DNA of 64,000 nucleotides from Solirhodobacter olei (GCF_004010155.1 NZ_RRYH01000024.1:1-64000), one strand, 5' to 3'. Numbered from the stretch's first letter, positions 54,970 to 64,000 are shown. The notes: a model not told the origin generated them from the sequence alone. Numbers and translations are program-made.

Positions 54970-55716
54970 ATGTTACGCCTGATCGCCGCCCTCTGCCTGT
55001 CGCTTCTCTGCGCCCTGCCCGCGGCGGCGGTGGACCAGCACAGCTTCACCCCGGCCGAGAAGGCCGCGATCGACGCCGAGGTCCGCGCCTACCTTCTGGC
55101 CCATCCGGAGGTGCTGGTGGAGGCGATGCACGCGCTCGACGCCAAGCAGGCGGCGGCGCAGGCGGCCTCGGACCAGGCGCTGGTCAAGGCCAATGCCAAG
55201 GCGCTCTTCTCCGATCCCGCCTCCTGGGTGGGGGGAAACCCCAAGGGCGACGTGACGGTGGTGGAGTTCATGGACTACCGCTGCCCCTATTGCCACGAGG
55301 CTTATTCGCAGGTCTCCCAGCTGGTCGGCTCCGACGGGCATATCCGCTTCATCGTGAAGGAGTACCCGATCCTCGGGCCGCAGTCGGAGCTGTCCGCCCG
55401 CTTCGCCATCGCCGTGCTGCAGAGCGCGGGGGCCGCGGCCTATGGCAAGATCCATGACGCACTGATGACCTATCGCGGGGAGTTCACCCGCGCCTCGCTC
55501 GCCGCGATCGCCGGCAAGGAGGGGCTGGACGGCAAGGCGCTTCTGAAAGCGATGAACGGGGCGGCGGTGAGCAAGGTGATCGACGACAACCTCGCACTTG
55601 GCGCGAAGATGGCCGTGGCCGGTACGCCAACCTTCGTGATTGCGGACCAGGTTGTGCGGGGCTATGTGCCGCTGAGGCAGATGCAGCAGATGGTCGCCGC
55701 CGCGCGGAAGAACTGA
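54970..55716 (+). CDS. Periplasmic DsbA-family thiol oxidoreductase
   Basis: 248 aa. Signal peptide (about 20 aa, ending AAA|VDQ), a helical segment with coiled Ala/Gln pattern (residues 28-75), then a DsbA thioredoxin fold with CPYC at 105-108 (MDYRCPYCHEAY) and the cis-Pro loop AVAGTPTFVI. The N-terminal helical region resembles the ScsC/BdbD-like oligomerising subgroup, so it may be an isomerase/oxidase instead of DsbA itself. The ATG at 54970 starts the signal peptide. Confidence 0.9.
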   Translation: MLRLIAALCLSLLCALPAAAVDQHSFTPAEKAAIDAEVRAYLLAHPEVLVEAMHALDAKQAAAQAASDQALVKANAKALFSDPASWVGGNPKGDVTVVEFMDYRCPYCHEAYSQVSQLVGSDGHIRFIVKEYPILGPQSELSARFAIAVLQSAGAAAYGKIHDALMTYRGEFTRASLAAIAGKEGLDGKALLKAMNGAAVSKVIDDNLALGAKMAVAGTPTFVIADQVVRGYVPLRQMQQMVAAARKN

Positions 55717-55891
55717 CCGGGCGGGGTGTTCTGGCCGGCCCCGGCGGGCCTCTTCGACGGCGAGGAGGGACTGCGCGGGAAGCGGCGCCGCTCTGCCCAT
55801 CGCCCCCGCCGCGGGGCAAATCGCGATTTTCTTCGCCGGCAAACCGGTCTAGGGTCCGGCGCGGTGAGATCAGGGGCCAGGAGGCGAAAGC

Positions 55892-57025
55892 GTGTCGAGA
55901 TTCGACCGATACATGCTGTCGCAACTGATGGTGATGTTCGGCTTCTTCTCGCTCGTTCTCGCCATGGTCTACTGGGTCAACCGGGCGGTGCTTCTGTTCA
56001 ACCACCTGATCGGGGACGGGCAGTCCGTCCGCATCTTCGTCGAGCTGACCGCGCTGACGCTGCCGAACGTGATCCGCATCATGCTGCCGCTTTCGGCCTT
56101 CGCAGCTTCGGTCTACGTGATGAACCGGATGTCGAACGAAAGCGAGCTGGTCGTCGCGCAATCGGCCGGGCTCTCGCCCTTCCGGCTGGCACGGCCGGCG
56201 CTGGCTTTCGGGGTCGTCGTCGCCCTGCTGGTGGCGCTTCTGTCCAATATCCTTGTGCCCGCGAGCCAGGCCGGGCTGGCCGAGCGGCAGGCGGTGATGG
56301 CGCGCAACATCACGGCCCGGGTCCTGACCGAAGGCAAGTTCATCCACCCGTCCGAGGGCGTGACGCTGTTCATCCGCCAGATCACGCCCCTGGGCGAGAT
56401 GCGCGACGTGTTCCTGTCGGACGCGCGCAGGCCCGGCCAGCGCACCACCTATTCGGCGCGGCGGGCGCTGCTGGTGAAGGTCTCCGGCGGCACCAAGCTG
56501 GTGATGTTCGACGGAACGGCGCAGACGCTGACGCTGGCCAACCGCAAGCTCGCCGTCACCCGGTTCCAGTCCTCGACCTATGACATCGGCGCGCTGATCG
56601 GGCCGCCCGGCGCGCGGCGGCCGCGTCTGGAGGAGCTGTCGACGCCGGCGCTGCTTTTCCCGGGCAAGGCGCTGATCGCGGCCACGGGCGCGACGCGCGC
56701 GGATTTCCTCTACGAGGCCAACACCCGCATCGCAGAGCCGCTGACGGCGCTGGCCGCGGCGCTTCTGGGCTATGCGGTGATGATGCTGGGGGGGTTCAGC
56801 CGCTTCGGCAACTGGCGCCAGATCGGCGCCGGTGCGGTGGGGCTGATCCTGCTGCAGATGCTGGTCGACTGGTCGGCCGGGGTCGGGACGGCGAATGCCA
56901 GCCTCTGGCCGGTGGCCTATCTGCCGGGGGTGGTGGGGATCCTGGCCTCGGTCGCGATGCTCTGGCAGGCCGGGCGCCCGCGGCGCCGGCGGGCGAGCCC
57001 GGCCGAGGGGCTGGCGGCGACATGA
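55892..57025 (+). CDS. lptF: LPS export permease LptF
   Basis: 377 aa; with LptG and LptB forms the ABC exporter that extracts LPS from the inner membrane. Three N-terminal helices, a periplasmic jellyroll (about 130-260) and three C-terminal helices. MSRFDRYMLSQLMVMFGFFS is a typical LptF N-terminus. Start codon is GTG with GGAGG upstream. Overlaps lptG by ATGA. Confidence 0.95.
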   Translation: MSRFDRYMLSQLMVMFGFFSLVLAMVYWVNRAVLLFNHLIGDGQSVRIFVELTALTLPNVIRIMLPLSAFAASVYVMNRMSNESELVVAQSAGLSPFRLARPALAFGVVVALLVALLSNILVPASQAGLAERQAVMARNITARVLTEGKFIHPSEGVTLFIRQITPLGEMRDVFLSDARRPGQRTTYSARRALLVKVSGGTKLVMFDGTAQTLTLANRKLAVTRFQSSTYDIGALIGPPGARRPRLEELSTPALLFPGKALIAATGATRADFLYEANTRIAEPLTALAAALLGYAVMMLGGFSRFGNWRQIGAGAVGLILLQMLVDWSAGVGTANASLWPVAYLPGVVGILASVAMLWQAGRPRRRRASPAEGLAAT

Positions 57026-58122
57026 CGCTGAGCCTCTATGTCGCGCGCCGCTTCCTGGTGGCCTTCCTGCTGGTGATGGCGGGCTTCGCCTGCATCCAGA
57101 TGCTGCTCGACCTCGTCGAGGAGCTGCACCGCGCCTCGGGGACCGCGATCAGCTTCGCGCAGGCCGCCCAGCTTGCCGCGCTGAACACGCCCGACGGGCT
57201 TTACCGCATCCTGCCGCTGATAACGATCCTTGCGACGCTGATCCTGTTCCTGGGCCTGGCGCGCAGCAGCGAGCTGGTCGTGATCCGTGCCGCCGGCCGC
57301 TCCGGGCTTCGCACGCTCGCGGCTCCGGTGACGACAGCGCTTCTGATCGGAATTACCGGCGTGGCCGTGATGAACCCGCTCGTCGCCGCCTCGACCAACG
57401 CCTACGAGGCGCTGAGCAGCCATTACGCGCTGGGCGGGCCGGAGAGCGTGCTGTCGGTCACGCGCGAGGGCTTCTGGCTGCGCCAGGCGAGCGCCGACGG
57501 GCAGACGGTGATCCGGGCCGAGCATGCCAGCGCCGACGGCACCAAACTTACGAATGCCTCCTTCATCAGCCTGAACGCGCAGGGCGCCCCGCAGCGGCGG
57601 ATCGAGGCGCGGACCGCGGTGCTCGACCCCGGCGCCTGGGAGCTGACCGACGCCAAGGTCTGGCAGCTGGCCAAGACGACCAATCCCGAGCTGACCGCGA
57701 AGACCGCGAAGACGATGAGGCTGCCCTCAGAGCTGACCCGCAGCCAGATCCGCGACAGTTTCGGCAATCCGCGCCAGATCCCGATCTGGCAATTGCCCGA
57801 ATTCATCGCCCGTCTCAGGCAGGCCGGGTTCTCGGCGCGCGATTACCGCGTCTGGTTCGAGATGGAGATGGCGATGCCCTTCATGCTGGCCGGCATGGTC
57901 CTGATCGGGGCGGGGTTCACCATGCGCCACGTCCGCTTCGGCCATACCGGGCTGATGGTGCTCTTCGCGCTGATCTCGGGCTTCTCGGTCTATTTCCTGC
58001 GCAACTTCGCCCAGGCGCTTGGCAATGGCGGGCAGATCCCGGTCGAGCTGGCCGCCTGGGGCCCGCCGCTGATCGCCATCCTGCTGTCGCTCGGCCTGCT
58101 GCTGCACCTGGAGGACGGCTGA
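57022..58122 (+). CDS. lptG: LPS export permease LptG
   Basis: 366 aa partner of LptF with the same 3+3 helix layout. TLSLYVARRFLVAFLLVMAG, ELVVIRAAGRSGLRTLAAPV and C-terminal FEMEMAMPFMLAGMVLIGAGF are family segments. Overlaps lptF (4 bp) and lptD (1 bp, TGATG). Confidence 0.95.
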   Translation: MTLSLYVARRFLVAFLLVMAGFACIQMLLDLVEELHRASGTAISFAQAAQLAALNTPDGLYRILPLITILATLILFLGLARSSELVVIRAAGRSGLRTLAAPVTTALLIGITGVAVMNPLVAASTNAYEALSSHYALGGPESVLSVTREGFWLRQASADGQTVIRAEHASADGTKLTNASFISLNAQGAPQRRIEARTAVLDPGAWELTDAKVWQLAKTTNPELTAKTAKTMRLPSELTRSQIRDSFGNPRQIPIWQLPEFIARLRQAGFSARDYRVWFEMEMAMPFMLAGMVLIGAGFTMRHVRFGHTGLMVLFALISGFSVYFLRNFAQALGNGGQIPVELAAWGPPLIAILLSLGLLLHLEDG

Positions 58123-60302
58123 TGCAGCATCTCTCCCGGCGGGCCGCGCTGGCGCTCGGCCTTGCGCTTGCGCCCCTCGCGGGGCCCCTCTCCGCCCCGG
58201 CCCAGCCCGCGTCGGGTGCCACCGGCGCCGCGGCCGCGCCGCCGCCCGCGACGCTGGTGGCCGACAGCGTCACCCGCACGGGACAGGTGCTGGTGGCAGA
58301 GGGTCATGTCGAGGTGTTCTACAAGGGTACCCGGCTGAAGGCCGCCAAGATCACCTACGACCAGGCCAAGGGCACGATCCAGGTCGCGGGCCCGCTGGTT
58401 CTGATCGACGCCTCGGGCTCCAGCAAGGTGCTGGCCTCCGACGCGGAGCTTTCGGCCGACCTGCAGAACGGCATCCTGCATTCGGCGCAGATGGAGCTGG
58501 AGGGGCGGGTGCAGATCGCCGCGGCGGAGATGCAGCGCAAGGCGGGGCGCTATTCGAGCCTCGACCATGCGGTCAGCTCGTCCTGCCAGGTCTGCGCGGC
58601 CCATCCGGTGCCGTTGTGGGAGATCCGGGCGCACAAGGTGGTGCATGACATGGTCACCCACCGGATCCGCTTCACCGACGCGCAGCTGCGCTTCGCCGGC
58701 GTGCCGGTCTTCTACCTGCCGTTCTTCAGCCTGCCCGACCCGACGGTGAAGCGCACGCCCGGGTTCCTGACGCCGAAGCTGTCGGAATCGACTCTCTTCG
58801 GCTTCGGGGTGGAGACCCCCTATTTCCTGCCGCTGGGCCCCACACGCGATCTGACCTTCTACCCGTTCCTGGCCGCCAAGGGCAGCCGGACCCTGGGGCT
58901 GCGCTACCGCGAGGCATTCAACACCGGCGCGGTGGAGTTCCGCGGCGCGCTTTCGCGCGACCAGCTCATGCCCGGCGACACCCGAGGCTACCTGTTCGGC
59001 GACGGTTATTTCGACCTGCCCCGCGGCTTCCAGCTGAAGTTCCAGATCCAGGCGGTGAGCGACCCCAACTATTTCCTGAACTACGGGCTGACCCAGGTCG
59101 ACCGGCTGGAGAGCGGGCTGGAGCTGTCGCGCACGCGGCGCGACGAATATATCGACGCCCGGCTGCTGCGCTTCCACTCGATCCGGTCCGGCGACAACAA
59201 CGACACGCTGCCGAATGTCGTCGCCACCGCCGACTGGAGCCGGCGCTTCGCGCTGCCCCTGATCGGCGGGTCGGCGCAGCTCGATTTCCGCGGCATGGCG
59301 CTGCGCCGCCGCTCCAGTGCCGACGTGGTCGGGCGGGACATTTCGCGCGCTGGCTTCGTCTTCGACTGGCGGCGGGACTGGATCCTGCCCGAGGGGCTGG
59401 TGCTGACCGGCCTCGGGTCCCTGCAGAGCGACCTTTACGGGGTGCACCAGGATTCGTCCTACCCCGCCACCATCGCGCGGACGGTGCCGCAGGCGGCCGT
59501 GCAGCTGTCCTGGCCCTGGGTGCGGGCGGGGGCAAAGGGCGCCTCGGACGTGATCACCCCGGTCGCCCAGCTGATCTTCGCGCCGAGGTCGGTGCCGGCT
59601 GTGCCGAACGAGGATTCGGTGATCTCGGACTTCGACGAGGGCAACCTGTTCTCGCTGTCGCATTTCAACGGCGTCGACGGCATCGAGCTGGGCCGGCGCG
59701 TCAATCTCGGCGTGACCTGGACGCATTACGATCCCTCGGGCTGGACCTTCGGCGTCGCCGCCGGGCGGATCTGGCGGCAGGTGACGGCGACCGGCTACGA
59801 CCCGGCCTCGGGCCTCGGCGGCAAATCCTCGGGCTGGCTTCTGGCGACCCAGGCCAAGAACCGGCGGCTGGAGATCATCAACCGCGCCGTCTTCGGCAAT
59901 GGCGGCGGGCTGAACAAGGACGAGCTGAGCCTGCGCTGGACGCCGCCGGGGAGGTTCTCGGCCTCCACCAGCTACATCTGGATGACGGCCGACCCGGCGA
60001 GCTACCCGTCGCTGACCACGGTGGCGACGCGGCAGTGGCAGGTCGACGCGGCCTTTCCGATCCGCGGCAACTTTTCGGGCCAGGCCTCCTGGCGCTACGA
60101 CGTGGTCACCCACCGCGCCGACGCCTCGTCGCTCAACCTGACCTGGCGCAACGAGTGCGTCAGCGTTGATCTTTCCGTCGCACGGAGCTACGCATCTGCA
60201 ACGAGCACGACGGCCAGCACCTCCTTTGGCTTCTCGCTTGGGCTGACCGGCTTCGGCGGCGGCTCTGCCTCCGGCGCACCGGTCGGAAGCTGCCAGCGGT
60301 GA
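58122..60302 (+). CDS. lptD: LPS-assembly outer-membrane protein LptD
   Basis: 726 aa. Signal peptide (AQA-type, around residue 28), N-terminal OstA/LptA-like jellyroll (about 45-140: EGHVEVFYKGTRLKAAKITYD), Cys pair in SSSCQVC, then a large beta-barrel (PVFYLPFFSLPDPTVKR, FRGALSRDQLMPGD) and a C-terminal Cys (VGSCQR). Inserts LPS into the outer leaflet together with LptE. The start at 58122 follows lptG directly. Genes surA, pdxA and rsmA follow in the conserved order. Confidence 0.95.
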   Translation: MQHLSRRAALALGLALAPLAGPLSAPAQPASGATGAAAAPPPATLVADSVTRTGQVLVAEGHVEVFYKGTRLKAAKITYDQAKGTIQVAGPLVLIDASGSSKVLASDAELSADLQNGILHSAQMELEGRVQIAAAEMQRKAGRYSSLDHAVSSSCQVCAAHPVPLWEIRAHKVVHDMVTHRIRFTDAQLRFAGVPVFYLPFFSLPDPTVKRTPGFLTPKLSESTLFGFGVETPYFLPLGPTRDLTFYPFLAAKGSRTLGLRYREAFNTGAVEFRGALSRDQLMPGDTRGYLFGDGYFDLPRGFQLKFQIQAVSDPNYFLNYGLTQVDRLESGLELSRTRRDEYIDARLLRFHSIRSGDNNDTLPNVVATADWSRRFALPLIGGSAQLDFRGMALRRRSSADVVGRDISRAGFVFDWRRDWILPEGLVLTGLGSLQSDLYGVHQDSSYPATIARTVPQAAVQLSWPWVRAGAKGASDVITPVAQLIFAPRSVPAVPNEDSVISDFDEGNLFSLSHFNGVDGIELGRRVNLGVTWTHYDPSGWTFGVAAGRIWRQVTATGYDPASGLGGKSSGWLLATQAKNRRLEIINRAVFGNGGGLNKDELSLRWTPPGRFSASTSYIWMTADPASYPSLTTVATRQWQVDAAFPIRGNFSGQASWRYDVVTHRADASSLNLTWRNECVSVDLSVARSYASATSTTASTSFGFSLGLTGFGGGSASGAPVGSCQR

Positions 60303-60313
60303 GGCGCGCGGAG

Positions 60314-60353
60314 GACAGGGCCGGAGCGGCCGGGAGACAGGGCCGGAGCGGCC
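60314..60353 (+). repeat. 18-bp tandem direct repeat in the lptD-surA gap
   Basis: GACAGGGCCGGAGCGGCC occurs identically at 60314-60331 and 60336-60353 (22-bp period). The 140-bp gap stays open in the surA frame from a GTG overlapping the lptD stop (60299), but that extension would place charged residues before the signal peptide. Confidence 0.7.
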
Positions 60354-60442
60354 TGCGGGCCGCGAGAAACGGGAAGGACCCGGCGGGGCCCGAAGGGGCG
60401 AACCGGCGGGCGCGACGGGTAGAGGACGGGCGGTACGGGCTG

Positions 60443-61693
60443 ATGATGCGACTGAGCTTTCTTTTGATCGCCGGCTTGGCGTTCGCCCCCGCGGCCGCCA
60501 TGGCGGCCCAGAACGATCCGGCGCAGGCCGCGGCCCAAGGCGCGGCCACCGGACAGCCCTTCGCCGCGGCGCTTTACGTCGACGGCCGGGCGATCACCAA
60601 TTACGAGATCACCCAGCGCGAGAAGTTCCTTCAGGCGATCGAGGGCCCGGGCGACCATTCCGCCGAGGCGGTGAAGGCGCTGATCGACGACAAGATCCGC
60701 CTTTTCGAGGCCGCGAAATACGGCATCGTGCCGACCGACGCCGATATCAAGGCGGGGATGGACGAGTTCGCCAGCCGGGCCAAGATGACCGGGGACGAAT
60801 TCGTGGCCCAGCTTGAAAAGGCCGGGGTCGACCCCCAGACCTTCCGCGATTTCGTCAAGGCCGGGCAGGCCTGGCGCGAGGTGGTGCAGGGCACGATCGC
60901 CCAGACCGTCACGATCAGCGATGCCGATGTGACCGAGAGCCGGGCGCTGAGCCTGGCCCATGGCGTGCCGCGGCTGCTGCTGTCCGAGCTGGTCATGCCG
61001 GCGACGCCGGACTACGCGCCGAAGACCGTGCCGCTGGCCGAGGAGCTGTCGAAGACGCTGAAGGGCGACGCGGCCTTCTCGGCGGCGGCGAAGAAATACT
61101 CCGCCTCCGACTCCGCCTCCAAGGGCGGCAAGCTTGACTGGATTCCGGCCGCCCAGCTTCCCAATGCGGTGGTGCAGGCCGTCACCGGGCTGGCGCCGGG
61201 CCAGGTGTCGCAGCCGGTGGCGCTGCCGAATGCCGTCGGCATCTTCGAGCTGCGCGGGATCGAGGACGCCCCTGCCCCGCCGCCGGCGCGGGTCGAGGTG
61301 GATTACGCCGAATACCTGCTGCCCGGGATCCATACACCCAAGGTCGCGGCGGAGGCGGCACGGATTCGCGCCCGGGCCGAGACCTGCAACGACCTCTATG
61401 GCCTTGCCCGGGGCAAGCCCGCCTCTGTCCTGACCCGGGTCAAACAGTCGCTGCCGCAGGTGCCCGCCGACGTGGCGCTGTCGCTGGCGCAGCTCGACCC
61501 CGGCGAGAGCACGACCGAGCTGACGCGCGGCAACGACACGGTGTTCCTGATGCTCTGCTCGCGCACGGTGACGCAGAATCCGCCGATGGATACCCAGGAG
61601 CTGAAGAGCGCGCTTTTTGCCGCCAAGGCGAACGCGCTGGCCGACCAGAAGCTGGACGAGCTGCGCGCCGACGCGATCATCACCGCGCCATGA
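60443..61693 (+). CDS. Periplasmic peptidyl-prolyl isomerase/chaperone, SurA-like
   Basis: 416 aa. Signal peptide MMRLSFLLIAGLAFAPAAAM cleaved near AMA|AQN, an N-terminal SurA chaperone domain (YVDGRAITNYEITQREKFLQ) and one parvulin-like domain (about 175-270: AKKYSASDSASKGGKLDWIP, ELRGIED). E. coli SurA has two parvulin domains; alphaproteobacterial forms commonly have one. Assists folding of barrels such as LptD encoded just upstream. ATG 60443 or 60446 starts the signal peptide. Overlaps pdxA by ATGA. Confidence 0.88.
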   Translation: MMRLSFLLIAGLAFAPAAAMAAQNDPAQAAAQGAATGQPFAAALYVDGRAITNYEITQREKFLQAIEGPGDHSAEAVKALIDDKIRLFEAAKYGIVPTDADIKAGMDEFASRAKMTGDEFVAQLEKAGVDPQTFRDFVKAGQAWREVVQGTIAQTVTISDADVTESRALSLAHGVPRLLLSELVMPATPDYAPKTVPLAEELSKTLKGDAAFSAAAKKYSASDSASKGGKLDWIPAAQLPNAVVQAVTGLAPGQVSQPVALPNAVGIFELRGIEDAPAPPPARVEVDYAEYLLPGIHTPKVAAEAARIRARAETCNDLYGLARGKPASVLTRVKQSLPQVPADVALSLAQLDPGESTTELTRGNDTVFLMLCSRTVTQNPPMDTQELKSALFAAKANALADQKLDELRADAIITAP

Positions 61694-62679
61694 CCGCGGC
61701 CGCATCGCCCGCCGTGAAGCCGGTGGCGCTGAGCTGCGGCGAACCCGCGGGCATCGGGCCCGAAATCGCGGTGAAGGCCTGGGCGGCGCTGGGGAACCGG
61801 CTGCCGTTCTTCTGGATCGGGGATCCGCGCCACCTGCCCGAGCACACCCCGCGCGTTCTGATCCGCGACCCGGCCGAGGCGGTCGAGGCCGCGGCCGAGG
61901 GGCTGCCGGTCTGGCCGCTCGACTTCCCGGCGCCCGCGGTGCCGGGCCAGCCCGCCCGCGCCAATGCCGCCAGCGTCATCGAGGCGATCGCGACCGGGGT
62001 CAGGCTGGTCTCGGAGGGCCAGGCCGGCGCGCTGACCACGGCGCCGATCCACAAGAAGGCGCTGAAGGACGGGGCGGGCTTCGCCTTTCCGGGCCATACG
62101 GAGTACCTCGCCCATCTCGCCGGCGTCGAGCGCGTCGTGATGATGCTTGCCGCGCCGGGGCTGCGGGTGGTGCCGGTGACGATCCATATCGCGCTTTCGG
62201 AGGTGCCGAAGGCGCTGACCGCGGCGCTGCTGGAGGAGACGCTGCGGATCACCGACGCGGGGCTGAAGCGCGACTTCGGCCTGCCCGCGCCGCGGATCGC
62301 GGTGGCGGGGCTCAACCCCCATGCCGGCGAGGGCGGCGCGATGGGGGGCGAGGAGATCGCGCTCATCGGCCCGGTGCTGGAACGGCTTCGGGCCGAGGGG
62401 ATGGCACTGACCGGCCCGCTTCCGGCGGACACGATGTTCCATGCCGCCGCGCGGGCGCGCTATGACGTGGCGGTCTGCATGTATCACGATCAGGCGCTGA
62501 TCCCGATCAAGACGGTGGATTTCGCCGGTGGCGTGAACGTGACGCTGGGGCTGCCTTTCGTGCGGACCTCGCCGGACCACGGCACCGCCTTCGACATCGC
62601 GGGCAAGGGCGTCGCCGATCCGGCGAGCCTGATCGCGGCGCTGCGGCTGGCCGAAGAGATGGCGACCGCACGCGGGTGA
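61690..62679 (+). CDS. pdxA: 4-hydroxythreonine-4-phosphate dehydrogenase
   Basis: 329 aa, pyridoxal-phosphate biosynthesis. CGEPAGIGPEI at the N-terminus, metal His in FPGHTEYL, NPHAGEGGAMGGEE, CMYHDQALIPIK and VRTSPDHGTAFDIAGKG are all diagnostic. Start overlaps the surA stop. Placement between surA and rsmA is the conserved proteobacterial arrangement. Confidence 0.97.
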   Translation: MTAAASPAVKPVALSCGEPAGIGPEIAVKAWAALGNRLPFFWIGDPRHLPEHTPRVLIRDPAEAVEAAAEGLPVWPLDFPAPAVPGQPARANAASVIEAIATGVRLVSEGQAGALTTAPIHKKALKDGAGFAFPGHTEYLAHLAGVERVVMMLAAPGLRVVPVTIHIALSEVPKALTAALLEETLRITDAGLKRDFGLPAPRIAVAGLNPHAGEGGAMGGEEIALIGPVLERLRAEGMALTGPLPADTMFHAAARARYDVAVCMYHDQALIPIKTVDFAGGVNVTLGLPFVRTSPDHGTAFDIAGKGVADPASLIAALRLAEEMATARG

Positions 62680-62692
62680 CGGGGCCGCGTCC

Positions 62693-62741
62693 GGGGCGCT
62701 TTCCGCCCCACGCACCCCCGGGAGACTTGGGCCAGGATGAA
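62693..62741 (+). repeat. Hairpin plus CCCGGGAGAC...CCAGGATGAA intergenic repeat between pdxA and rsmA
   Basis: GGGGCG-CTTTC-CGCCCC (62693-62709) is followed by ACCCCCGGGAGACTTGGGCC (62714-62733) and AGGATGAAAG. Same arrangement as 6527-6578, here sense with respect to transcription. Its end supplies sequence just upstream of the rsmA ribosome-binding site. Confidence 0.65.
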
Positions 62742-62752
62742 AGGGCGAGGGA

Positions 62753-63592
62753 TTGGCTGCGATTGACGGGCTGCCGCCGCTGAGAGAGGTCATCGCCGCG
62801 CATGGGCTGGCGGCGAAAAAGAGCCTCGGGCAGAACTTCCTGCTGGATCTGAACCTGACGGCGAAGATCGCGCGGGCGGCAGGCGACCTGACAGGCTGCG
62901 ACGTGCTGGAGGTCGGGCCGGGTCCCGGCGGGCTGACGCGCGGGCTTTTGGCCGAGGGCGCGCGGCGGGTGCTGGCGGTGGAGAAGGATACCCGCTGCCT
63001 GCCCGCGCTGGAGGAGATCGCGGCGGCCTATCCCGGGCGGCTGGAGGTGGTGAACGGCGATGCGCTGGCGCTCGATGCCGCGGCGCGGCTGACGGCGCCG
63101 GTCAAGGTGGTGGCGAACCTGCCCTACAATGTCGGCACCGAGCTTCTGATCCGCTGGATGACGCCGCAGAGCTGGCCGCCGTTCTGGCAAAGCCTGACGC
63201 TGATGTTCCAGCGGGAAGTGGCGGAGCGGATCGTGGCCAGGCCCGGGTCAAAGGCCTACGGGCGGCTGGCGCTGATGGTGCAGTGGCGGGCCGATGCGCG
63301 GATCGTGCTGAGCCTGCCGCCCGAGGCCTTCACCCCGCCGCCGAAGATCAGCTCTGCCGTGGTGCATGTCACGGCCCTGCCGGAGCCGCGCTATCCGGCC
63401 GATGCGAAGATCCTGGAACGCGTGGTGGCGGCGGGTTTCAATCAGCGCCGCAAGATGCTGCGGGCGAGCCTTCGCGGCCTCGCGCCGGATATAGAGGACC
63501 GGCTGCGCGCGGCCGGCATCGCGCCGACGGCGCGTGCCGAGGAAATTCCGCTGGAGGGGTTCTGCGCGCTGGCCCGGTCGCTGGCGGGCTGA
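62753..63592 (+). CDS. rsmA: 16S rRNA dimethyladenosine transferase
   Basis: 279 aa; N6-dimethylates A1518 and A1519 of 16S r[24 protein letters not shown] motif [16 protein letters not shown], catalytic [10 protein letters not shown], and [13 protein letters not shown] are all present. The start is TTG at 62753 with GGGCGAGGG upstream; no in-frame ATG fits. Last gene of the lptFGD-surA-pdxA-rsmA run, convergent with the next gene. Confidence 0.96.
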   Translation: MAAIDGLPPLREVIAAHGLAAKKSLGQNFLLDLNLTAKIARAAGDLTGCDVLEVGPGPGGLTRGLLAEGARRVLAVEKDTRCLPALEEIAAAYPGRLEVVNGDALALDAAARLTAPVKVVANLPYNVGTELLIRWMTPQSWPPFWQSLTLMFQREVAERIVARPGSKAYGRLALMVQWRADARIVLSLPPEAFTPPPKISSAVVHVTALPEPRYPADAKILERVVAAGFNQRRKMLRASLRGLAPDIEDRLRAAGIAPTARAEEIPLEGFCALARSLAG

Positions 63593-63593
63593 G

Positions 63594-64000
63594 TTATTCC
63601 GCCGCCGGGGTCCGGCTTTCGCCACCCTCTGTGGATGCGCCTTCGGACCCGCCCTCGGCCGCGCGCGGCTTGCGCGGGCGGCGGCGCGGGCGGCTGGCCT
63701 CGCCTTCTGCCGGGGCGTCGCCCGGGGCGGATTCGGCGGCCGGCTTCTCGGCTGCGGGCTTGCGGCGGGAGGGCTGCGGTGCTGCAGGCGCCGGCTGGGC
63801 GGCTGGCGCCGGTTGGGCGGCCTCGCTCTCCTGCCGCTGTTCGGGGGTCTCGACAAGACCGCTGTCGCCGCGGCCCTCGTCGAAATCGATCACCTCGCCG
63901 CCGGGGCGCTGCTCGCCGTAGCGTTCGCCACGATCGCCGCGGTCGCGGCGGCCACCGTTGCCGCCGCCGTTGTTGGCATTGCCGGAATTGCTGTTGTGGC
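63594..64000 (-). CDS. C-terminal part of a DUF4167-like basic/low-complexity protein, cut by window edge
   Basis: The frame runs from the right edge to a TAA at 63594-63596 (135 codons visible). From the edge it reads Asn/Gly-rich, then RRDRGDRGERYGEQRPGGEV, IDFDEGRGDSG, then Ala/Pro/Glu-rich tails with basic clusters. This composition is that of the disordered C-terminus of DUF4167 proteins of alphaproteobacteria; the conserved N-terminal domain is outside the window, so the name is inference. Confidence 0.6.
   Translation of the reverse strand, partial: HNSNSGNANNGGGNGGRRDRGDRGERYGEQRPGGEVIDFDEGRGDSGLVETPEQRQESEAAQPAPAAQPAPAAPQPSRRKPAAEKPAAESAPGDAPAEGEASRPRRRPRKPRAAEGGSEGASTEGGESRTPAAE

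Noticed and set aside
57990-60113. 707-codon open frame antisense to lptD
   Set aside because: Shadow of lptD; no start context or domain, and it breaks the conserved lpt operon.

Overview
The window is GC-rich, gene-dense chromosomal DNA from an alphaproteobacterium. The family content and gene orders point to the order Rhodobacterales (Paracoccaceae; a Rhodobacter, Rhodovulum or Defluviimonas relative). Pointers are the soxBDAG sarcosine oxidase operon, the ureDABC-ureE-yrhK-ureFG urease locus, a SltF-type flagellar transglycosylase inside a flagellar export operon, a GapR (DUF2312) protein and a DUF4167-like protein. The genus assignment is inference from family recognition. No prophage, insertion sequence, integron or CRISPR array was seen.

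Layout. 1-10 kb: an N-terminal fragment of a membrane protein, a LOG-family nucleosidase, Fe superoxide dismutase, a small secreted protein, soxBDAG (minus strand), then ccmI-ruvX-DUF1289 (plus). 10-12 kb: a TauE/SafE permease and dusA. 12.3-20.3 kb: an eight-gene, mostly translationally coupled operon for aerobic CoA-dependent degradation of 2-aminobenzoate (anthranilate). It holds the fused 2-aminobenzoyl-CoA monooxygenase/reductase, an SDR, a MarR regulator, a crotonase, an acyl-CoA dehydrogenase, a thioesterase, a RidA-like protein and an aryl-CoA ligase. 20.3-22.5 kb: a J-domain protein and a receiver protein with a possible decayed GGDEF domain. 22.7-31.8 kb: a divergent flagellar locus with fliI plus a TPR/ATP-grasp protein on the minus strand and flgB-flgC-fliE-fliQ-sltF-flhA-fliR-flhB on the plus strand. 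31.8-33.8 kb: a LysE exporter and a conserved protein of unknown function. 33.8-40 kb: urease, minus strand. 40.1-43.7 kb: pyrC, pyrE, dnaB. 44-48.7 kb: gapR, a conserved protein of unknown function, tRNA-Thr, PBP1A and ndk. 49-55.7 kb: an ABC-F ATPase, MarC, a retropepsin-like protease, a murein amidase, an aminotransferase and a DsbA-like protein. 55.9-63.6 kb: the envelope operon lptF-lptG-lptD-surA-pdxA-rsmA. The right edge cuts a DUF4167-like gene.

The most unusual content lies between genes. At least three families of short dispersed repeats occupy most of the larger gaps. (i) Blocks built from 11-bp direct repeats of the type RCGGTGCNRAA lie near 2.47 kb and, inverted, near 36.4 kb. 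(ii) A modular element carries a 21-27 bp palindrome and a module ending in CCCGCTGTTTCGGGCC, with pieces near 0.93, 36.5, 43.8, 48.9 and 52.3 kb. (iii) A hairpin-plus-CCAAGATGAA type repeat sits inside operons at 6.5, 41.2 and 62.7 kb; two inverted copies form a stem of about 25 bp between pyrC and pyrE. Other points for follow-up are the noncanonical RidA and crotonase members of the anthranilate operon, an ATP-grasp enzyme overlapping fliI, and a cluster of DnaA-box-like sites upstream of dnaB.
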